Below are positions 39,605-48,248 of a stretch of 54,774 nucleotides of DNA, piece by piece. The notes beneath the pieces were generated by a model. It ran no database searches. It was not told where the DNA came from and was given only the letters and a program-made list of their open reading frames with translations. Made by a program: the position numbers and the translations under genes. This DNA is from CAZOOK01 sp964581385 (GTDB lineage: Bacteria > Pseudomonadota > Gammaproteobacteria > Nevskiales > Nevskiaceae). How positions within the stretch are numbered: position 1 is the first letter of the stretch; the number at the start of each line of letters is the position of its first letter. The DNA is taken from contig CAZOOK010000036.1 of the NCBI GenBank assembly GCA_964581385.1, forward strand, positions 1 to 54,774, read 5' to 3'.

Positions 39605-40626
39605 CGCGGGCTCTCCTTCTTCTTGTTCGCCAAGCCGTAAGCGCTTTCGTCCATCTTCCGCAGCCACGACTTGTGCGCGTCTATCTTCAAATGGAGGTCT
39701 GCCGACAATTTCGGGTGCGTCTCTCGGCAGGCCTCCGCGTACCTCCGGAGCGCGAACCAGGCGAACGGGTCATGCGTCAGGTCGAGCACGAAATACTCGC
39801 ACCCATCATGTTTCTCTCCACTTCCATCACGCCCGTCGTCACGGTAGACGTGAAACTTCCGGTAGAGTCCCTTTGCTCGGTCACCCACGGTCCGGCTCCT
39901 TCCCCGGCGCGGCCGGGCGGAACCCGGCGCATCCGCAGCGGTCCCATTCACCCTCGCATCGTCCGTTCGCCACCGGGAGTTATGGTGCAGCTCCGCGTGA
40001 CCGCAGCCCTCGCACAGCGCCGGCTCGGAGGCAACCGGGACGGCCGGACGGAACTCGTGCTCACCCACGTGAACCGCGTTCGATTTTCGTTCTCCGCAGA
40101 TCTCACACCGCTCCGGCTCGGCGGCCATGGGATCGGGAACGCCGCAGCCCACTTCGCCTTCCGACTCCCTTCGGGCCCGCGCCTTCCATTCCTCTGGAGA
40201 GAGCGCGGTCCTTTTCTTGTCGTCGGCGGAGGTACCGAGCACGTCGCGGGCGACCAGGGCCAGGGCCGGATTCTCCGTCTCCTTGGCGAAGGCCAGCAGC
40301 GCCTCCCGCAGCCGTTCGACCTTGGCCTCGGAGACGTTGAGCCGGTCCGACCACTCCATATTACAATCGTTTCCGCGACTCTGTTCGGCTGTCAATTGGG
40401 CCCGATAATTTTCGGCAAGGGCCGCAAGTCGTGCCTGGGACGCCTCCAGCTCCGCGATCCGTACCGTCGCGTCGTCGTAGCAGGCCGCGATCGCGTCGCG
40501 CTCATGCTTGGCCGACTCGGCGCGTTTTGCCAATTGCGACAGTTCGCTTACCTCTTCGCGCCACCCAGGGAAATAGATGTCCATCTCTTCTGGTCCGAAT
40601 CCACCGCGCTTGAGTTCCCAGATCAC
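39601..40626 (-). CDS. Coiled-coil zinc protein with fused C-terminal domain
   Basis: 341 residues from GTG 40626 (MIWELKRGGFGPEEMDIYF), GTGA-coupled. Coiled coil about 25-120 with ERDAIAACYDDATVRIAELE, shared with 26719. Zinc knuckles CEICGERKSNAVH and CEGCGHAELHHN. After a Pro/Arg-rich linker, KGLYRKFHVYRDDGRDGSGE..CEYFVLDLTHDPFAWFALRRYAEAC is a known stand-alone phage domain (Y-x-K-F-x-V-x-R-x-D...F-V-L-D...HDP-x-A). The linker looks translated from another frame, so this may be a gene fusion. Confidence 0.65.
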   Translation of the reverse strand: MIWELKRGGFGPEEMDIYFPGWREEVSELSQLAKRAESAKHERDAIAACYDDATVRIAELEASQARLAALAENYRAQLTAEQSRGNDCNMEWSDRLNVSEAKVERLREALLAFAKETENPALALVARDVLGTSADDKKRTALSPEEWKARARRESEGEVGCGVPDPMAAEPERCEICGERKSNAVHVGEHEFRPAVPVASEPALCEGCGHAELHHNSRWRTDDARVNGTAADAPGSARPRRGRSRTVGDRAKGLYRKFHVYRDDGRDGSGEKHDGCEYFVLDLTHDPFAWFALRRYAEACRETHPKLSADLHLKIDAHKSWLRKMDESAYGLANKKKESPR

Positions 40627-40859
40627 GGCTTTTCTCCTTCCCCTGTGAACGGCTGCCCGGTCAACAGATGGCCGAGTGAAACCTGGAGTGCAGCCGCGAT
40701 CCTGCCTGCGGTTTCGATTCCGACTTCGCGCTTACCGGATTCGATCAGCGACACATACGACGGATCGATCCCTGCCTCTCGCGCGAGATCGGACTGGGAG
40801 ATCTGAACGAACTTGCGCGCGGCCGAAACGTTGCGCCCAAAGCGCTCCACGATCGTCAT
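40623..40859 (-). CDS. XRE-family HTH regulator
   Basis: 78 residues from ATG 40859 (MTIVERFGRNVSAARKFVQ), ATGA-coupled at a GAAGCC junction. ISQSDLAREAGIDPSYVSLIESGKREV is a strong HTH of the Cro/C1 type; C-terminal AALQVSLGHLL. Probable regulator of the accessory run. Confidence 0.85.
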   Translation of the reverse strand: MTIVERFGRNVSAARKFVQISQSDLAREAGIDPSYVSLIESGKREVGIETAGRIAAALQVSLGHLLTGQPFTGEGEKP

Positions 40860-41134
40860 GGCTTCACCCCTTCCTTGCGCTCCGGAGTGGCAGCATGGAA
40901 CACTGGCACATGGTCGACGCAGACCGCGATCAGCCAAAGGGCGCCAGACTCATCCCGGATTGAGACCTCTTCCTCCTTCGGGTATTCGAGGTCCGAGTAG
41001 AGTTTCTCGACGTATTCCTCGGCGCAGGTATCGAGCTGACAATAGTATTCCTGCTCGTCCGTTGACCCCGAGATCTCCACCTCCGTGGCGCCTTCTTCTC
41101 CATTGTAGCTGTCGAGCCAGACCTTGATCTTCAC
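40856..41134 (-). CDS. Acidic hypothetical protein
   Basis: 92 residues from GTG 41134 (VKIKVWLDSYNGEEGATEV), GTGA-coupled. Very acidic (EYVEKLYSDLEYPKEEEVSI); two Cys. Beta-rich N-terminus. Function unknown; ends GVKP at the recurrent junction. Confidence 0.6.
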   Translation of the reverse strand: MKIKVWLDSYNGEEGATEVEISGSTDEQEYYCQLDTCAEEYVEKLYSDLEYPKEEEVSIRDESGALWLIAVCVDHVPVFHAATPERKEGVKP

Positions 41135-41775
41135 GGCTTCGCCCCTTCCGTCACCACCCTCCGGAATTTGACCACCCATACCCAGGGATTTGACACCCAA
41201 CTGGTCTCCGGGTTGATCTCGTCCCAGAGGCATGCGAAGGCGCACCGGTGCGGGGCATCCCCGAACCGCTCACCGGTCCCAGCTAGCCGCTGGTCCGGGC
41301 TGATGCTCTCCATGAGCGTGACGCCCTCCGCCCGCGCGTCCTCTTCGGTGATCTCCTGGAGCTGCTCGACTCGGACCCGGGTGATCTCCAGCATGAGGCG
41401 AGAGAACATCCACGGTAAGTGGATGGACGGGCGCCACCGGAAGCCATCGGTCTCCTTGTCCTGGTCGGCGCGGAACTCCACGTGTTGTCGGAATTCGTCC
41501 GTGTACCTGAATGCCTCGCGAACACACAGTCGATCCCCGGGCGCGCCGTAGGGGCAGCGGCGATCGTCGCTTTCGTCGTCCGGGTAGTCCTCCCCGACCA
41601 CGCGCCAGAGTCCGGGCTCACCGAAGGCGAACCCGTCCGGCGACGTGCCCCACATCTCTTGCAGTCCGAGGTGTGGACCGGGCTGCGGCTTCACGGTCCG
41701 TCGAGTCATGCTCTTCCGCCCGGCCAAGAGGGCGCGCACCATCGGGGCGGAAAACAAGATCGGGCGCTCTTTCAC
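41131..41775 (-). CDS. ASCH-like phage protein
   Basis: 214 residues from GTG 41775 (VKERPILFSAPMVRALLAG). PILFSAPMVRALLAGRKSMTRRTVKPQP and W-x-x-R-x-x-HLPWMFSRLMLEITRVRVEQLQEITEEDARAEGV fit the large phage ASCH-domain family (RNA-binding, PUA-like). Ends with W-V-W-V-V-K-F, also usual. Probably binds RNA or modified nucleotides. Confidence 0.75.
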   Translation of the reverse strand: MKERPILFSAPMVRALLAGRKSMTRRTVKPQPGPHLGLQEMWGTSPDGFAFGEPGLWRVVGEDYPDDESDDRRCPYGAPGDRLCVREAFRYTDEFRQHVEFRADQDKETDGFRWRPSIHLPWMFSRLMLEITRVRVEQLQEITEEDARAEGVTLMESISPDQRLAGTGERFGDAPHRCAFACLWDEINPETSWVSNPWVWVVKFRRVVTEGAKP

Positions 41776-41987
41776 GGCGTCGGTCCCTTCTCTCGAGCGA
41801 TCATGGTGAAGGTGATCGCCATCGGAACGTAGAGGGCGGAACCGGCTTCCCGGGCGACTGGAGCGGTACACGGCATGTGCAATCTCCGATCCGTTCCGTC
41901 GACCTCGACAACGAACTCGAAACCGCCCCCGTCCGCTTCGCCCACTTCGATGATCTGCCCGGTCATGGTCTCGCCTATCAGGGTCAC
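41772..41987 (-). CDS. Small hypothetical protein
   Basis: 71 residues from GTG 41987, GTGA-coupled; MTGQIIEV seven codons later is an alternative. Beta-rich: QIIEVGEADGGGFEFVVEVDGTDRRLHM, like a small barrel. No family recognised. Confidence 0.55.
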   Translation of the reverse strand: MTLIGETMTGQIIEVGEADGGGFEFVVEVDGTDRRLHMPCTAPVAREAGSALYVPMAITFTMIAREKGPTP

Positions 41988-42196
41988 TTTCCGCTCTCCT
42001 TCCCCGCCGCCGCTGTCTTACTTTCGCTGGGGAAGGCAGCCTTGTAGGCGTCGGACTGTTCCACGTGATAGCCGCACTCGGGGCACGCGTGGAGGTCGTA
42101 CACCTCGAATACGCTTTTCCACTCCGACCGACATTTTGGGCACCTAGCGCCAGTTACAAGTTCGTACCATCGTTTGTATCGGAATCCTTTACCCAC
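41984..42196 (-). CDS. Small zinc-ribbon protein
   Basis: 70 residues from GTG 42196 (VGKGFRYKRWYELVTGA). CPKC...ACPECGYHVE is a clean zinc ribbon. Overlaps its upstream neighbour by 8 nt. Confidence 0.65.
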   Translation of the reverse strand: MGKGFRYKRWYELVTGARCPKCRSEWKSVFEVYDLHACPECGYHVEQSDAYKAAFPSESKTAAAGKESGK

Positions 42197-42392
42197 GGTC
42201 CACCACCTTCCCTTGCGCCTGAGCCTGTACGAACTCCCGCTCTTCGCGCGTCAACGGCGCCAGTTCCGGCCACCAGCCCGGCCAGTCGGCCGCGTCCCCT
42301 GCGTTGATGGCGGAATCGATGAGCCGGCCGCGGGTAGCGCACCCGCCGCTGCACATGTAGTCGTCGCATCGCCCCGGGACGTAGTCACCCAT
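42189..42392 (-). CDS. Small Cys-containing hypothetical protein
   Basis: 67 residues from ATG 42392 (MGDYVPGRCDDYMCSGG), GGAGG upstream. RCDDYMCSGGCATRGR, then W-rich ADWPGWWPELAPLTREEREFV. The 8-nt overlap with neighbours and the ribosome binding site support it. Confidence 0.6.
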   Translation of the reverse strand: MGDYVPGRCDDYMCSGGCATRGRLIDSAINAGDAADWPGWWPELAPLTREEREFVQAQAQGKVVDRG

Positions 42393-42681
42393 CGGCCACC
42401 TCCTTCTCCGGAGCGGCCGGGCGGAACCCGGTGCCATCGCACACGAAGCACGGATCCCTTTCCGCGCCGCACGTGCTGTCACCGCAGTCGTGGTCGACCT
42501 CTCCGGATCCGTCACAGCGCGTGCAGTGCCTGCACCCCTCCGGCTCGGCGGCGACCGGCGAATCAATCACGGAGACGATCGCAGGCGCGCCAGCGCCCGG
42601 GACTTGACGCGGTCCAGGAGCGATGTCCTTTCTGGCTCCTCGATTTACGGCCAACAAAGGGAACATTCGTTCGTCACTCAT
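42385..42681 (-). CDS. DnaJ-type zinc-knuckle protein
   Basis: 98 residues (MSDERMFPLLAVNRGARKD), GGAGGCGAG upstream. C-terminal CTRCDGSGE and CFVCDGTGF are C-x2-C-x-G-x-G elements like those of the DnaJ cysteine-rich domain, with further Cys between (DCGDSTCG). Protein-binding zinc module; function unknown. Confidence 0.65.
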   Translation of the reverse strand: MSDERMFPLLAVNRGARKDIAPGPRQVPGAGAPAIVSVIDSPVAAEPEGCRHCTRCDGSGEVDHDCGDSTCGAERDPCFVCDGTGFRPAAPEKEVADG

Positions 42682-42844
42682 CGTCTCGCCTCCGGGAATT
42701 CTTCACTATACGTAGCGCCTCTTTACAGGTTCTCCCGTAACCGCTACTGGCCCCACGGGGGAACCACCAGTCGTCTTCATCGCGGACCCAACCGGCCTTC
42801 TCGATCAGTTCGCGCTCCTCTTTGGTTGAGATATGACGACTCAT
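42674..42844 (-). CDS. Short hypothetical protein
   Basis: 56 residues from ATG 42844 (MSRHISTKEERELIEKAGW), overlapping the previous stop (ATGA) and the next start by 8 nt (ATGAGTGA). Aromatic/acidic middle VRDEDDWWFPRGASSGYG, then a helix. It fills an otherwise empty gap in frame with its neighbours' coupling, which is the main evidence. Confidence 0.6.
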   Translation of the reverse strand: MSRHISTKEERELIEKAGWVRDEDDWWFPRGASSGYGRTCKEALRIVKNSRRRDDE

Positions 42845-43917
42845 CCCGCCTCCGGGAATTCACTCCACTCACGCCCGTCCAGTTCGCGGCCGGCGCGCTT
42901 CTTCCCCACCCGCTCAACAGCAACAACGCGCTTGCCATGGAAGCCATGCCCGCCAGCAGAGTTGATCCAGCGTCGCCGATCACTAAACATGTTGGGCATG
43001 GTGCGCGCGTCGGGGTCATCGTCGCAGGAGTAGATCGGCGACCACTCTCCCCACGACTTGAAGAAGAACGGAACCCCAGCACTCTGGCACTGGTCTCGGA
43101 TCGATCGGACCCAGTCCGGATGCACCGGCCGCGCACTGGGACCACTCTCGCCGCCCGCGACAACCCAGTCTAGCCCTGGCATCGTCGGGCAATTGAGTTC
43201 GGCTAGGCTCGCATCCCGGATGGCTCCCCGCAGGAAGGCGAACAGGCCCACATCTCCGAGCAGCGGTTCCGCCGAGATCCACCTAACCGCAGCCGGGGTC
43301 TCCAGAAGCAGCGGGATCCGCTCGTCCGCGGCGTGCTGGTTCTCGACGCTCACGCCGGCCCACAGGTTCGACAGCGGCTCATCGACGGTCGGGCACTGCG
43401 CGGTCGCGCGTGCGTCGTCGCTGCGCCGCTCGAGTCCGTTCCAGCCGCGCCCCGGGCCTACCGGAGAGTCCTCGTCCTCGAGAAGCATGCTGGATTCGTC
43501 GTCGACGAGATCCCAGAAGCAATCTGACCGGAAGAGGCGCGACATTCGCTCTGGCCGCTTCGTGAGCAATTGGAAGGTGTGGCGAGGCGCGAGAGAGATT
43601 ACCGCCAACACCTTGGAGATGAACTCGTCCGGCACGTCCTTGTGAAACAGGTCGGACATCGAGTCGACGAAGATGCGACGCGGTTTCCTCCAGTGAAGCG
43701 GCAACTCAAGCGCCTCGGGCACCAGCCGCACCTCTCCGGTCCAGCGCGGACCTTCCGCCGTGGCGTGCGTCAGCCCCGCGAATGGTCCGCCCTCGCCGGA
43801 GAACCGGTGCGCCATGCGCTCGGCGTAGCAGTTTTTGCAGCCATCCGAGACGCGAGAGCAACCGCGAGTCACCGACCACGTCGCGTCCGTCCATTGGATC
43901 TTCGTTCCGTCACTCAT
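42841..43917 (-). CDS. Gp37/Gp68-family protein (DUF5131)
   Basis: 358 residues from ATG 43917 (MSDGTKIQWTDATWSVTRG), GGAGCGG upstream. Hallmark C20-SRVSDGCKNCYAERM, with three Cys like a radical-SAM-type cluster, then RIFVDSMSDLFHKDVPDEFI, QLLTKRPERM, LWAGVSVENQ, WISAEPLLGDV, WVVAGGESG and FFFKSWGEW. Family is widespread in phages; enzymatic role not established. Confidence 0.9.
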   Translation of the reverse strand: MSDGTKIQWTDATWSVTRGCSRVSDGCKNCYAERMAHRFSGEGGPFAGLTHATAEGPRWTGEVRLVPEALELPLHWRKPRRIFVDSMSDLFHKDVPDEFISKVLAVISLAPRHTFQLLTKRPERMSRLFRSDCFWDLVDDESSMLLEDEDSPVGPGRGWNGLERRSDDARATAQCPTVDEPLSNLWAGVSVENQHAADERIPLLLETPAAVRWISAEPLLGDVGLFAFLRGAIRDASLAELNCPTMPGLDWVVAGGESGPSARPVHPDWVRSIRDQCQSAGVPFFFKSWGEWSPIYSCDDDPDARTMPNMFSDRRRWINSAGGHGFHGKRVVAVERVGKKRAGRELDGREWSEFPEAG

Positions 43918-43919
43918 GG

Positions 43920-44660
43920 TTATCCGCTCCAATGCAGCCAGTAGAGTCCGGGATCGGGCTGCGACAGCACGTAGTCGATGGTCTCGATCACAATGTCGAG
44001 CGCGGTCAGGTACCAGTCACTTTCCAAGCGGGACACCACGTAAACCGCCGGCTCTAAACCACCGAACGACCGCTTACGGATTCCGGGGATCAGGGCCACA
44101 ACTTCTAGTGGCTCCTTCGAATTCAAGAAGAAATCCCCATCACGACAGGAATAGGATCCTCCGAATCCGCTCGGCTCAGTCTTGAGCTTGCGGATCTCGC
44201 GCGTGACAACGATAAGGGCCTCCTGTCCACTGGTTACCTTGGCGGAATCCGAGAATAGATGAGTCCCCACATCAAAAACACGGAGACCGCCGTTTGTTTC
44301 GGTGAAAGCAGCGTAGGTCTCGCGCGCTTCGACCGCACGATCCCTGGACTTCGTCCAGTCCGGTTGAAACTCATAGTCGTCGCGGCCAACCCCGAAGATA
44401 GTGGACAGGCGAACATTAACCGCGTCCCCTAGAACGCGATCAATCCCGGAGCAATTGTACGAGGAGCGGAAATACCCGATCTTGAAATAGTGCTTGGAGT
44501 CGACCTTGGAGTCAATTTCGATCTTGGTCTTCTCTCCAGGGGCAGGGTGAGCAGCGATCCATTTTGCCTCCTCATCTTCGTCGATTCCCTCCCTTTCTTC
44601 CTCCCATTTCATCATCGCGTCATGGTTCGTGATTTTATATAGATAGACATCAAGGCCCAT
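43920..44660 (-). CDS. Conserved phage hypothetical protein
   Basis: 246 residues (MGLDVYLYKITNHDAMMKW). N-terminal MGLD(V/I)YLY and HYFKIGYFRSSYNCSGIDRVL are characteristic of a phage family without known role. Slightly lower GC than neighbours, so possibly recently acquired. Separated by two bases from DUF5131. Confidence 0.7.
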   Translation of the reverse strand: MGLDVYLYKITNHDAMMKWEEEREGIDEDEEAKWIAAHPAPGEKTKIEIDSKVDSKHYFKIGYFRSSYNCSGIDRVLGDAVNVRLSTIFGVGRDDYEFQPDWTKSRDRAVEARETYAAFTETNGGLRVFDVGTHLFSDSAKVTSGQEALIVVTREIRKLKTEPSGFGGSYSCRDGDFFLNSKEPLEVVALIPGIRKRSFGGLEPAVYVVSRLESDWYLTALDIVIETIDYVLSQPDPGLYWLHWSG

Positions 44661-44676
44661 GGTTTGTCTCCTTTAC

Positions 44677-45183
44677 TTACGGGTGTTGCGCGAGTTCGAG
44701 GGCGATGGCGCCGGCCACCTTTTCCGCCTGCGCCTGATAGCCGTGCGCCTTGCAGTGCGTCTCGTAGAGGAGTAGCCACGCGCGGCGAGACGGGACATTG
44801 CATGTCTTTCGTCCGTCGCACGTAATACAGAGCCTCCAGCATCCCTCGATCGTCGTCTCGCTGGTACGCTTGGACCCGCCGAAGAAGTGATCCATGTGGC
44901 CCCGGTTAGCCCCCATGCCCATCATGATCCCGCAGGCCTCGCAGCGACCTGCCGACCTGGCCCAAACATTCGCGCGGACATCCAAGGTGGTCGCGTTCCG
45001 CGCGGCGCGCTGTCCGGTCATCTTGGCGACCCTCGCGCGGCGGTACTCCTTGGCGCGAGCAGAGCGGGTGGGCTTGGCGAGACGTTTCTTGATATGCACA
45101 GCCAACGAAACTGCCACTGGGCCATCCGAGAAAGTGATCACTTCCTCGCAGAGAGCCAGGATGTCACGGTCCAGGCGCTTCAC
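44677..45183 (-). CDS. HNH endonuclease
   Basis: 168 residues from GTG 45183, GTGA-coupled. Basic N-terminal helices (IKKRLAKPTRSARAKEYRRARVAK) then the HNH fold: C81-EAC84, MDHFFGG (D98-H99), C119-ITC122 and DGRKT. Complete zinc and catalytic residues. Could be a packaging-associated or homing nuclease; its distance from terminase favours a free-standing homing type. Confidence 0.85.
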   Translation of the reverse strand: MKRLDRDILALCEEVITFSDGPVAVSLAVHIKKRLAKPTRSARAKEYRRARVAKMTGQRAARNATTLDVRANVWARSAGRCEACGIMMGMGANRGHMDHFFGGSKRTSETTIEGCWRLCITCDGRKTCNVPSRRAWLLLYETHCKAHGYQAQAEKVAGAIALELAQHP

Positions 45184-45386
45184 CGGAGCAACTCCAGCGG
45201 ATCCCTGAGTCCCAGCGCCTTCGCGAACGCCTCGACGGTCGACAACGGTCCAGCCCGGGTGCCGCACTCCAGACCGCTGATGTACGAGACGGTGTACCCG
45301 GATACGATGGCGAGCTTGTGTTGACTCATGCCCTTCGCTACCCGGATCCGTTTGAGGTTTCTCTGAAATTTCTCCGTCAACGTCAT
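45180..45386 (-). CDS. XRE-family HTH regulator
   Basis: 68 residues from ATG 45386 (MTLTEKFQRNLKRIRVAKG), GGAGGCGG upstream; the longer frame is spurious. MSQHKLAIVSGYTVSYISGLECGTR is the HTH. Promoter just before it. Confidence 0.85.
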   Translation of the reverse strand: MTLTEKFQRNLKRIRVAKGMSQHKLAIVSGYTVSYISGLECGTRAGPLSTVEAFAKALGLRDPLELLR

Positions 45387-45402
45387 TCCGCCTCCACTTA
45401 AG

Positions 45403-45431
45403 GTTGTACTACGAAATGGATGATTCGTCAA
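45403..45431 (-). promoter_or_regulatory. Sigma70-type promoter
   Basis: Minus strand TTGACG (45431-45426), 17 nt ending CGTAG, TACAAC (45408-45403). Start site would be about ten bases before the XRE gene's ATG. Confidence 0.5.
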
Positions 45432-45435
45432 CGGC

Positions 45436-46614
45436 CTACTTTTTCTGCGAGTACTCACCGATCGGATAGGTCGTGGACTTCGAAAGCCCGCCGACCTTTC
45501 GGATCTCTCCGTAGACGCGGGTCTTGATGTCCTTGAGCGTCTCGGTAGCGCCGCTGAGCTCCTTCCACCGCTTGCACTCCTTGTCGAGCGCACCCTTGGT
45601 GACGGTTATCTCCGATGCCCGATCTGCGTGCTCCTTGCCGAGCACACGGGTAATCGTAGCCACCGCTGCAGCACCGCCTGAGATCTTCTCGACCGTGTGC
45701 GGACGGGGGCCGTAGTAGAGCGACTCGGACAACTGGATCGGCGACTGCTGAGAATACTCGTCCAGGGCCGCGCTCACCTTCGCCACGACCGTATTGATCT
45801 CTTTGAGCCGAAGATACGCCGCCCTTGATGTCTCCGGAGTCAGGTTAGCCAAGAGATCCGAGGCCACCTGGTCCGGCTGCATCGCCAACCGAGTGACCAG
45901 CGCGTGTTTCGCTGGGCACGCCATGAACGCCGGGCAGTAGGTGCAGTGCTCGCCTTCGGTGACCACAGTCATCTTCCCTGCGGCCACCTCGGCCTGTGCA
46001 GCCTCGACCCGATCCGCCATCGTCGCGAGGTCCGCGCCAGCCATCGCCAGATCGAACTCGGACAGGGCGGCGGTGTCGAATCGAGCGGGATCCAGGTTTA
46101 GATAGATCAACCCCACACTAGCCGAGGTCCGACCGAACGCTGCGCATGCCGCCACAGCTCCGGCTCGGAGTTGCCAATTTCGATCGGCGGACGGGACATG
46201 GCCCCACCCCGTCTTCGCGTCGAGGACCACGGCCTCGTTTGGCGACAACCCGAGGGTGTCCAGGGTCCCGTAAATCCACCGGGGCCCCAGGTCCGGATAC
46301 TGGCGATCCAGGTCTCGCCCCAGGTCGCGCGCCTCGCCGGTGTCGACGTTGTACGCGAGCCCCACCTCTGCGGCGAACGCCTCAGGGTCGCACGCCGGCA
46401 GCTTCGAGAGGTCGATCGCCTCGCAGGCGGGCCTGTGCTCGTCCGGCACCAGGTCTAGCGCCTCGGCGGCCCCGAGCCGGGGGACGGCCGAGAGATACGC
46501 GTGGATCGCCTTGCCGCGCTCGGACGGAGCAGAGACGTGCTTGGTCTGCGGGAGTGCGCACGAGGCGGGGCACTCCATCGCCCGCTGAATGCTACTCAGG
46601 CTTGGCAGTGACAT
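45436..46614 (-). CDS. PD-(D/E)XK exonuclease-like protein (DUF2800)
   Basis: 392 residues (MSLPSLSSIQRAMECPASC). RecB-like nuclease features: early C-P-A-S, GTLDTLGLS with D119, VVLDAKTGWG with D132 and K134, and C-terminal EHCTYCPAFMACPAK likely holding an iron-sulfur cluster. Acts as a 5'-3' exonuclease for recombination with the annealing protein encoded immediately upstream (23-nt overlap). Fused helical C-terminus. Confidence 0.8.
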   Translation of the reverse strand: MSLPSLSSIQRAMECPASCALPQTKHVSAPSERGKAIHAYLSAVPRLGAAEALDLVPDEHRPACEAIDLSKLPACDPEAFAAEVGLAYNVDTGEARDLGRDLDRQYPDLGPRWIYGTLDTLGLSPNEAVVLDAKTGWGHVPSADRNWQLRAGAVAACAAFGRTSASVGLIYLNLDPARFDTAALSEFDLAMAGADLATMADRVEAAQAEVAAGKMTVVTEGEHCTYCPAFMACPAKHALVTRLAMQPDQVASDLLANLTPETSRAAYLRLKEINTVVAKVSAALDEYSQQSPIQLSESLYYGPRPHTVEKISGGAAAVATITRVLGKEHADRASEITVTKGALDKECKRWKELSGATETLKDIKTRVYGEIRKVGGLSKSTTYPIGEYSQKK

Positions 46615-47764
46615 CGCCGGCCCCCGCGTTGAAGAGCTCGCGCGCCTTGGGCTGCAGCTCGGGCGGCATGCCGGCCACCAGCTTCATGGCCTTGATGCGC
46701 TCCGATTTGGTCGTGGCGGCGGCGAGCGCGGCGCGGAACTCAGCGAGGGGATCGGAGTCCGCCGGCTTCTCCTGGGGAGCCGGCTCCTCCTTCGACTGCT
46801 CCCTGGGTTGAGACTGCGCCACCTCGGCAGCGTTTGCGATGCTGGCCGCCTGGGACTTCTCGGCTTCCGCCTGCACCGCCTGCGGGGCGCTGGTGGTGGC
46901 CATCGCCGACTTGTGCCGAGTCTCCATCACGTCTTGCCATGTGGCTTCGCCGTCCTTGAGCGTGGAGTAGGTCTTTCGAAGGTCTACGAGTTCGGCGGGA
47001 GTGCAGGCATCCAAAGCATGCCCAAGGTACGCTTTGAGGGCCTCGGGCTGGACACCCATGCGCGCGAAACCGTCTGCTAGATGCTTGCGCTCCCCGGCCG
47101 GATCTTTTGCCGCCTGATCACTAATGGTTTTCTGGCAAAGCTCCATGCATTCATCGAGGATGTCACCTGGCAGGATTCGGAGCGCCGAAGATCTCATCGC
47201 CTTGGAAACGAGCGCGCCCTCTTTGTTGAGCAAGGCGTCTTCCGTCGCTGTGACGAGGTAGGTCCTTTTGCCGGTGCTGTTGGTGCGTTCCGAGATTGCA
47301 ACCTGTCCGTCCTTGAGCGAGGTGCGCTCCACCACTTTCTCGATCACCACATCCTTGATGTACGTGACGTTACTTTCCAGGTCCGTCACAGATTGACGCA
47401 CGATCCTCTTGGACGCGTCGTCGTAGATCGTCGCGGTCTCGGGGAGGATGTTGCCCATGCACCTGATCGCGGCTTCGGCGAACCGGACAGAGGGACCCTC
47501 GATCAGCTTCCCACCGACCGGCTTGCTGTAGATAGCTGCGTCCGCAAAACCCTTCCGCCTACACTCGGCCAGCAACCGAACCCGGACACCATCCAGGTCG
47601 CGCGGCCGGCGCAGCGCCATGACATATCGAGCCTCGATCGCCGCCTTCGCCTGTGCCGCCACCGCGCTTGATGCCGTCTCTGCCGTGGACGCGAGTTCTT
47701 CCCCGCCGAACTCGCGGCGCGCGATCGTGCCTGCCTGAGTTGCTATCTGAATTTCGGTTCCCAT
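46592..47764 (-). CDS. Putative recombination-associated (annealing) protein
   Basis: 390 residues (MGTEIQIATQAGTIARREF). ARYVMALRRPRDLDGVRVRLLAECRRKGFADAAIYSKPVGGK, EGPSVRFAEAAIRCMGNI and VSKAMRSSALRILPGDILDECM form a conserved phage family usually beside exonuclease genes; I infer RecT-like or Erf-like single-strand annealing by context. Ala/Glu-rich linker at about 290-340. First gene of the operon behind a long structured leader. Confidence 0.65.
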   Translation of the reverse strand: MGTEIQIATQAGTIARREFGGEELASTAETASSAVAAQAKAAIEARYVMALRRPRDLDGVRVRLLAECRRKGFADAAIYSKPVGGKLIEGPSVRFAEAAIRCMGNILPETATIYDDASKRIVRQSVTDLESNVTYIKDVVIEKVVERTSLKDGQVAISERTNSTGKRTYLVTATEDALLNKEGALVSKAMRSSALRILPGDILDECMELCQKTISDQAAKDPAGERKHLADGFARMGVQPEALKAYLGHALDACTPAELVDLRKTYSTLKDGEATWQDVMETRHKSAMATTSAPQAVQAEAEKSQAASIANAAEVAQSQPREQSKEEPAPQEKPADSDPLAEFRAALAAATTKSERIKAMKLVAGMPPELQPKARELFNAGAGDVTAKPE

Positions 47765-47786
47765 TGATGCTCCCTGAGAGGAAAAC

Positions 47787-47856
47787 CTGATCGCCCCGCT
47801 ACATTTTCCAACTACTCGGGGCGATCAGATCGCCTCTCCGGACCATCCGGCGAGGC
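47787..47856 (-). promoter_or_regulatory. Structured leader with terminator-like hairpin
   Basis: Two hairpins between promoter and start codon. First in the transcript: GCCTC-T-CCGG / CCGG-C-GAGGC (47832-47856). Second: a perfect 12-bp stem CTGATCGCCCCG / CGGGGCGATCAG (47787-47798 with 47817-47828), followed on the minus strand by GTTTTCC, like a weak intrinsic terminator. An attenuator or antitermination site for the recombination genes is likely. Confidence 0.6.
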
Positions 47857-47877
47857 AGAATCGTTGTAATGCGGGAT

Positions 47878-47906
47878 GTGATACTACGTTCCGTATTGCA
47901 CGTCAA
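47878..47906 (-). promoter_or_regulatory. Sigma70-type promoter for recombination genes
   Basis: Minus strand TTGACG (47906-47901), 17-nt spacer ending CGTAG, TATCAC (47883-47878). The upstream gene's TGA stop lies within the -35 box. Transcript leader about 107 nt. Confidence 0.6.
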
Positions 47907-48235
47907 GAGTTGCGGCGGTCTTCTCTGCGCATCTCCTGTTGATGCTCCCACCGGCATTCATCGTCGGCCAAGTCGTCGTCGCTGATGCGCTCCTCGACGC
48001 GACCGACAAGTTCGTCGTCGGCCTGTGCCACGTCGACCAGGTCCGGCCGGTCGCGTCCGGTTCCGTCCTCAGTCACCGACTCGACCTCAATTGACGACGG
48101 CTCGGGGGGATCGACGAAGTTTCCGCCCGGATCGCGGGTCGCCGGACAGCCGGGGACGTAGCGCAGCCGTAGCATGCACTCGGTTTCGTCCGGCGCGGTC
48201 CAGCACAGCTTCACGAGGCGGCGCGCATCAGTCAT
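47903..48235 (-). CDS. Conserved phage hypothetical protein
   Basis: 110 residues (MTDARRLVKLCWTAPDETE). LRYVPGCPATRDPGGNFVDPPEPSSIEVESV and an acidic C-terminus (LVDVAQADDELVGRVEERI). The family appears in many metagenomic phages; function unknown. Confidence 0.65.
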   Translation of the reverse strand: MTDARRLVKLCWTAPDETECMLRLRYVPGCPATRDPGGNFVDPPEPSSIEVESVTEDGTGRDRPDLVDVAQADDELVGRVEERISDDDLADDECRWEHQQEMRREDRRNS

Positions 48236-48248
48236 GGGTCATCCCCTC

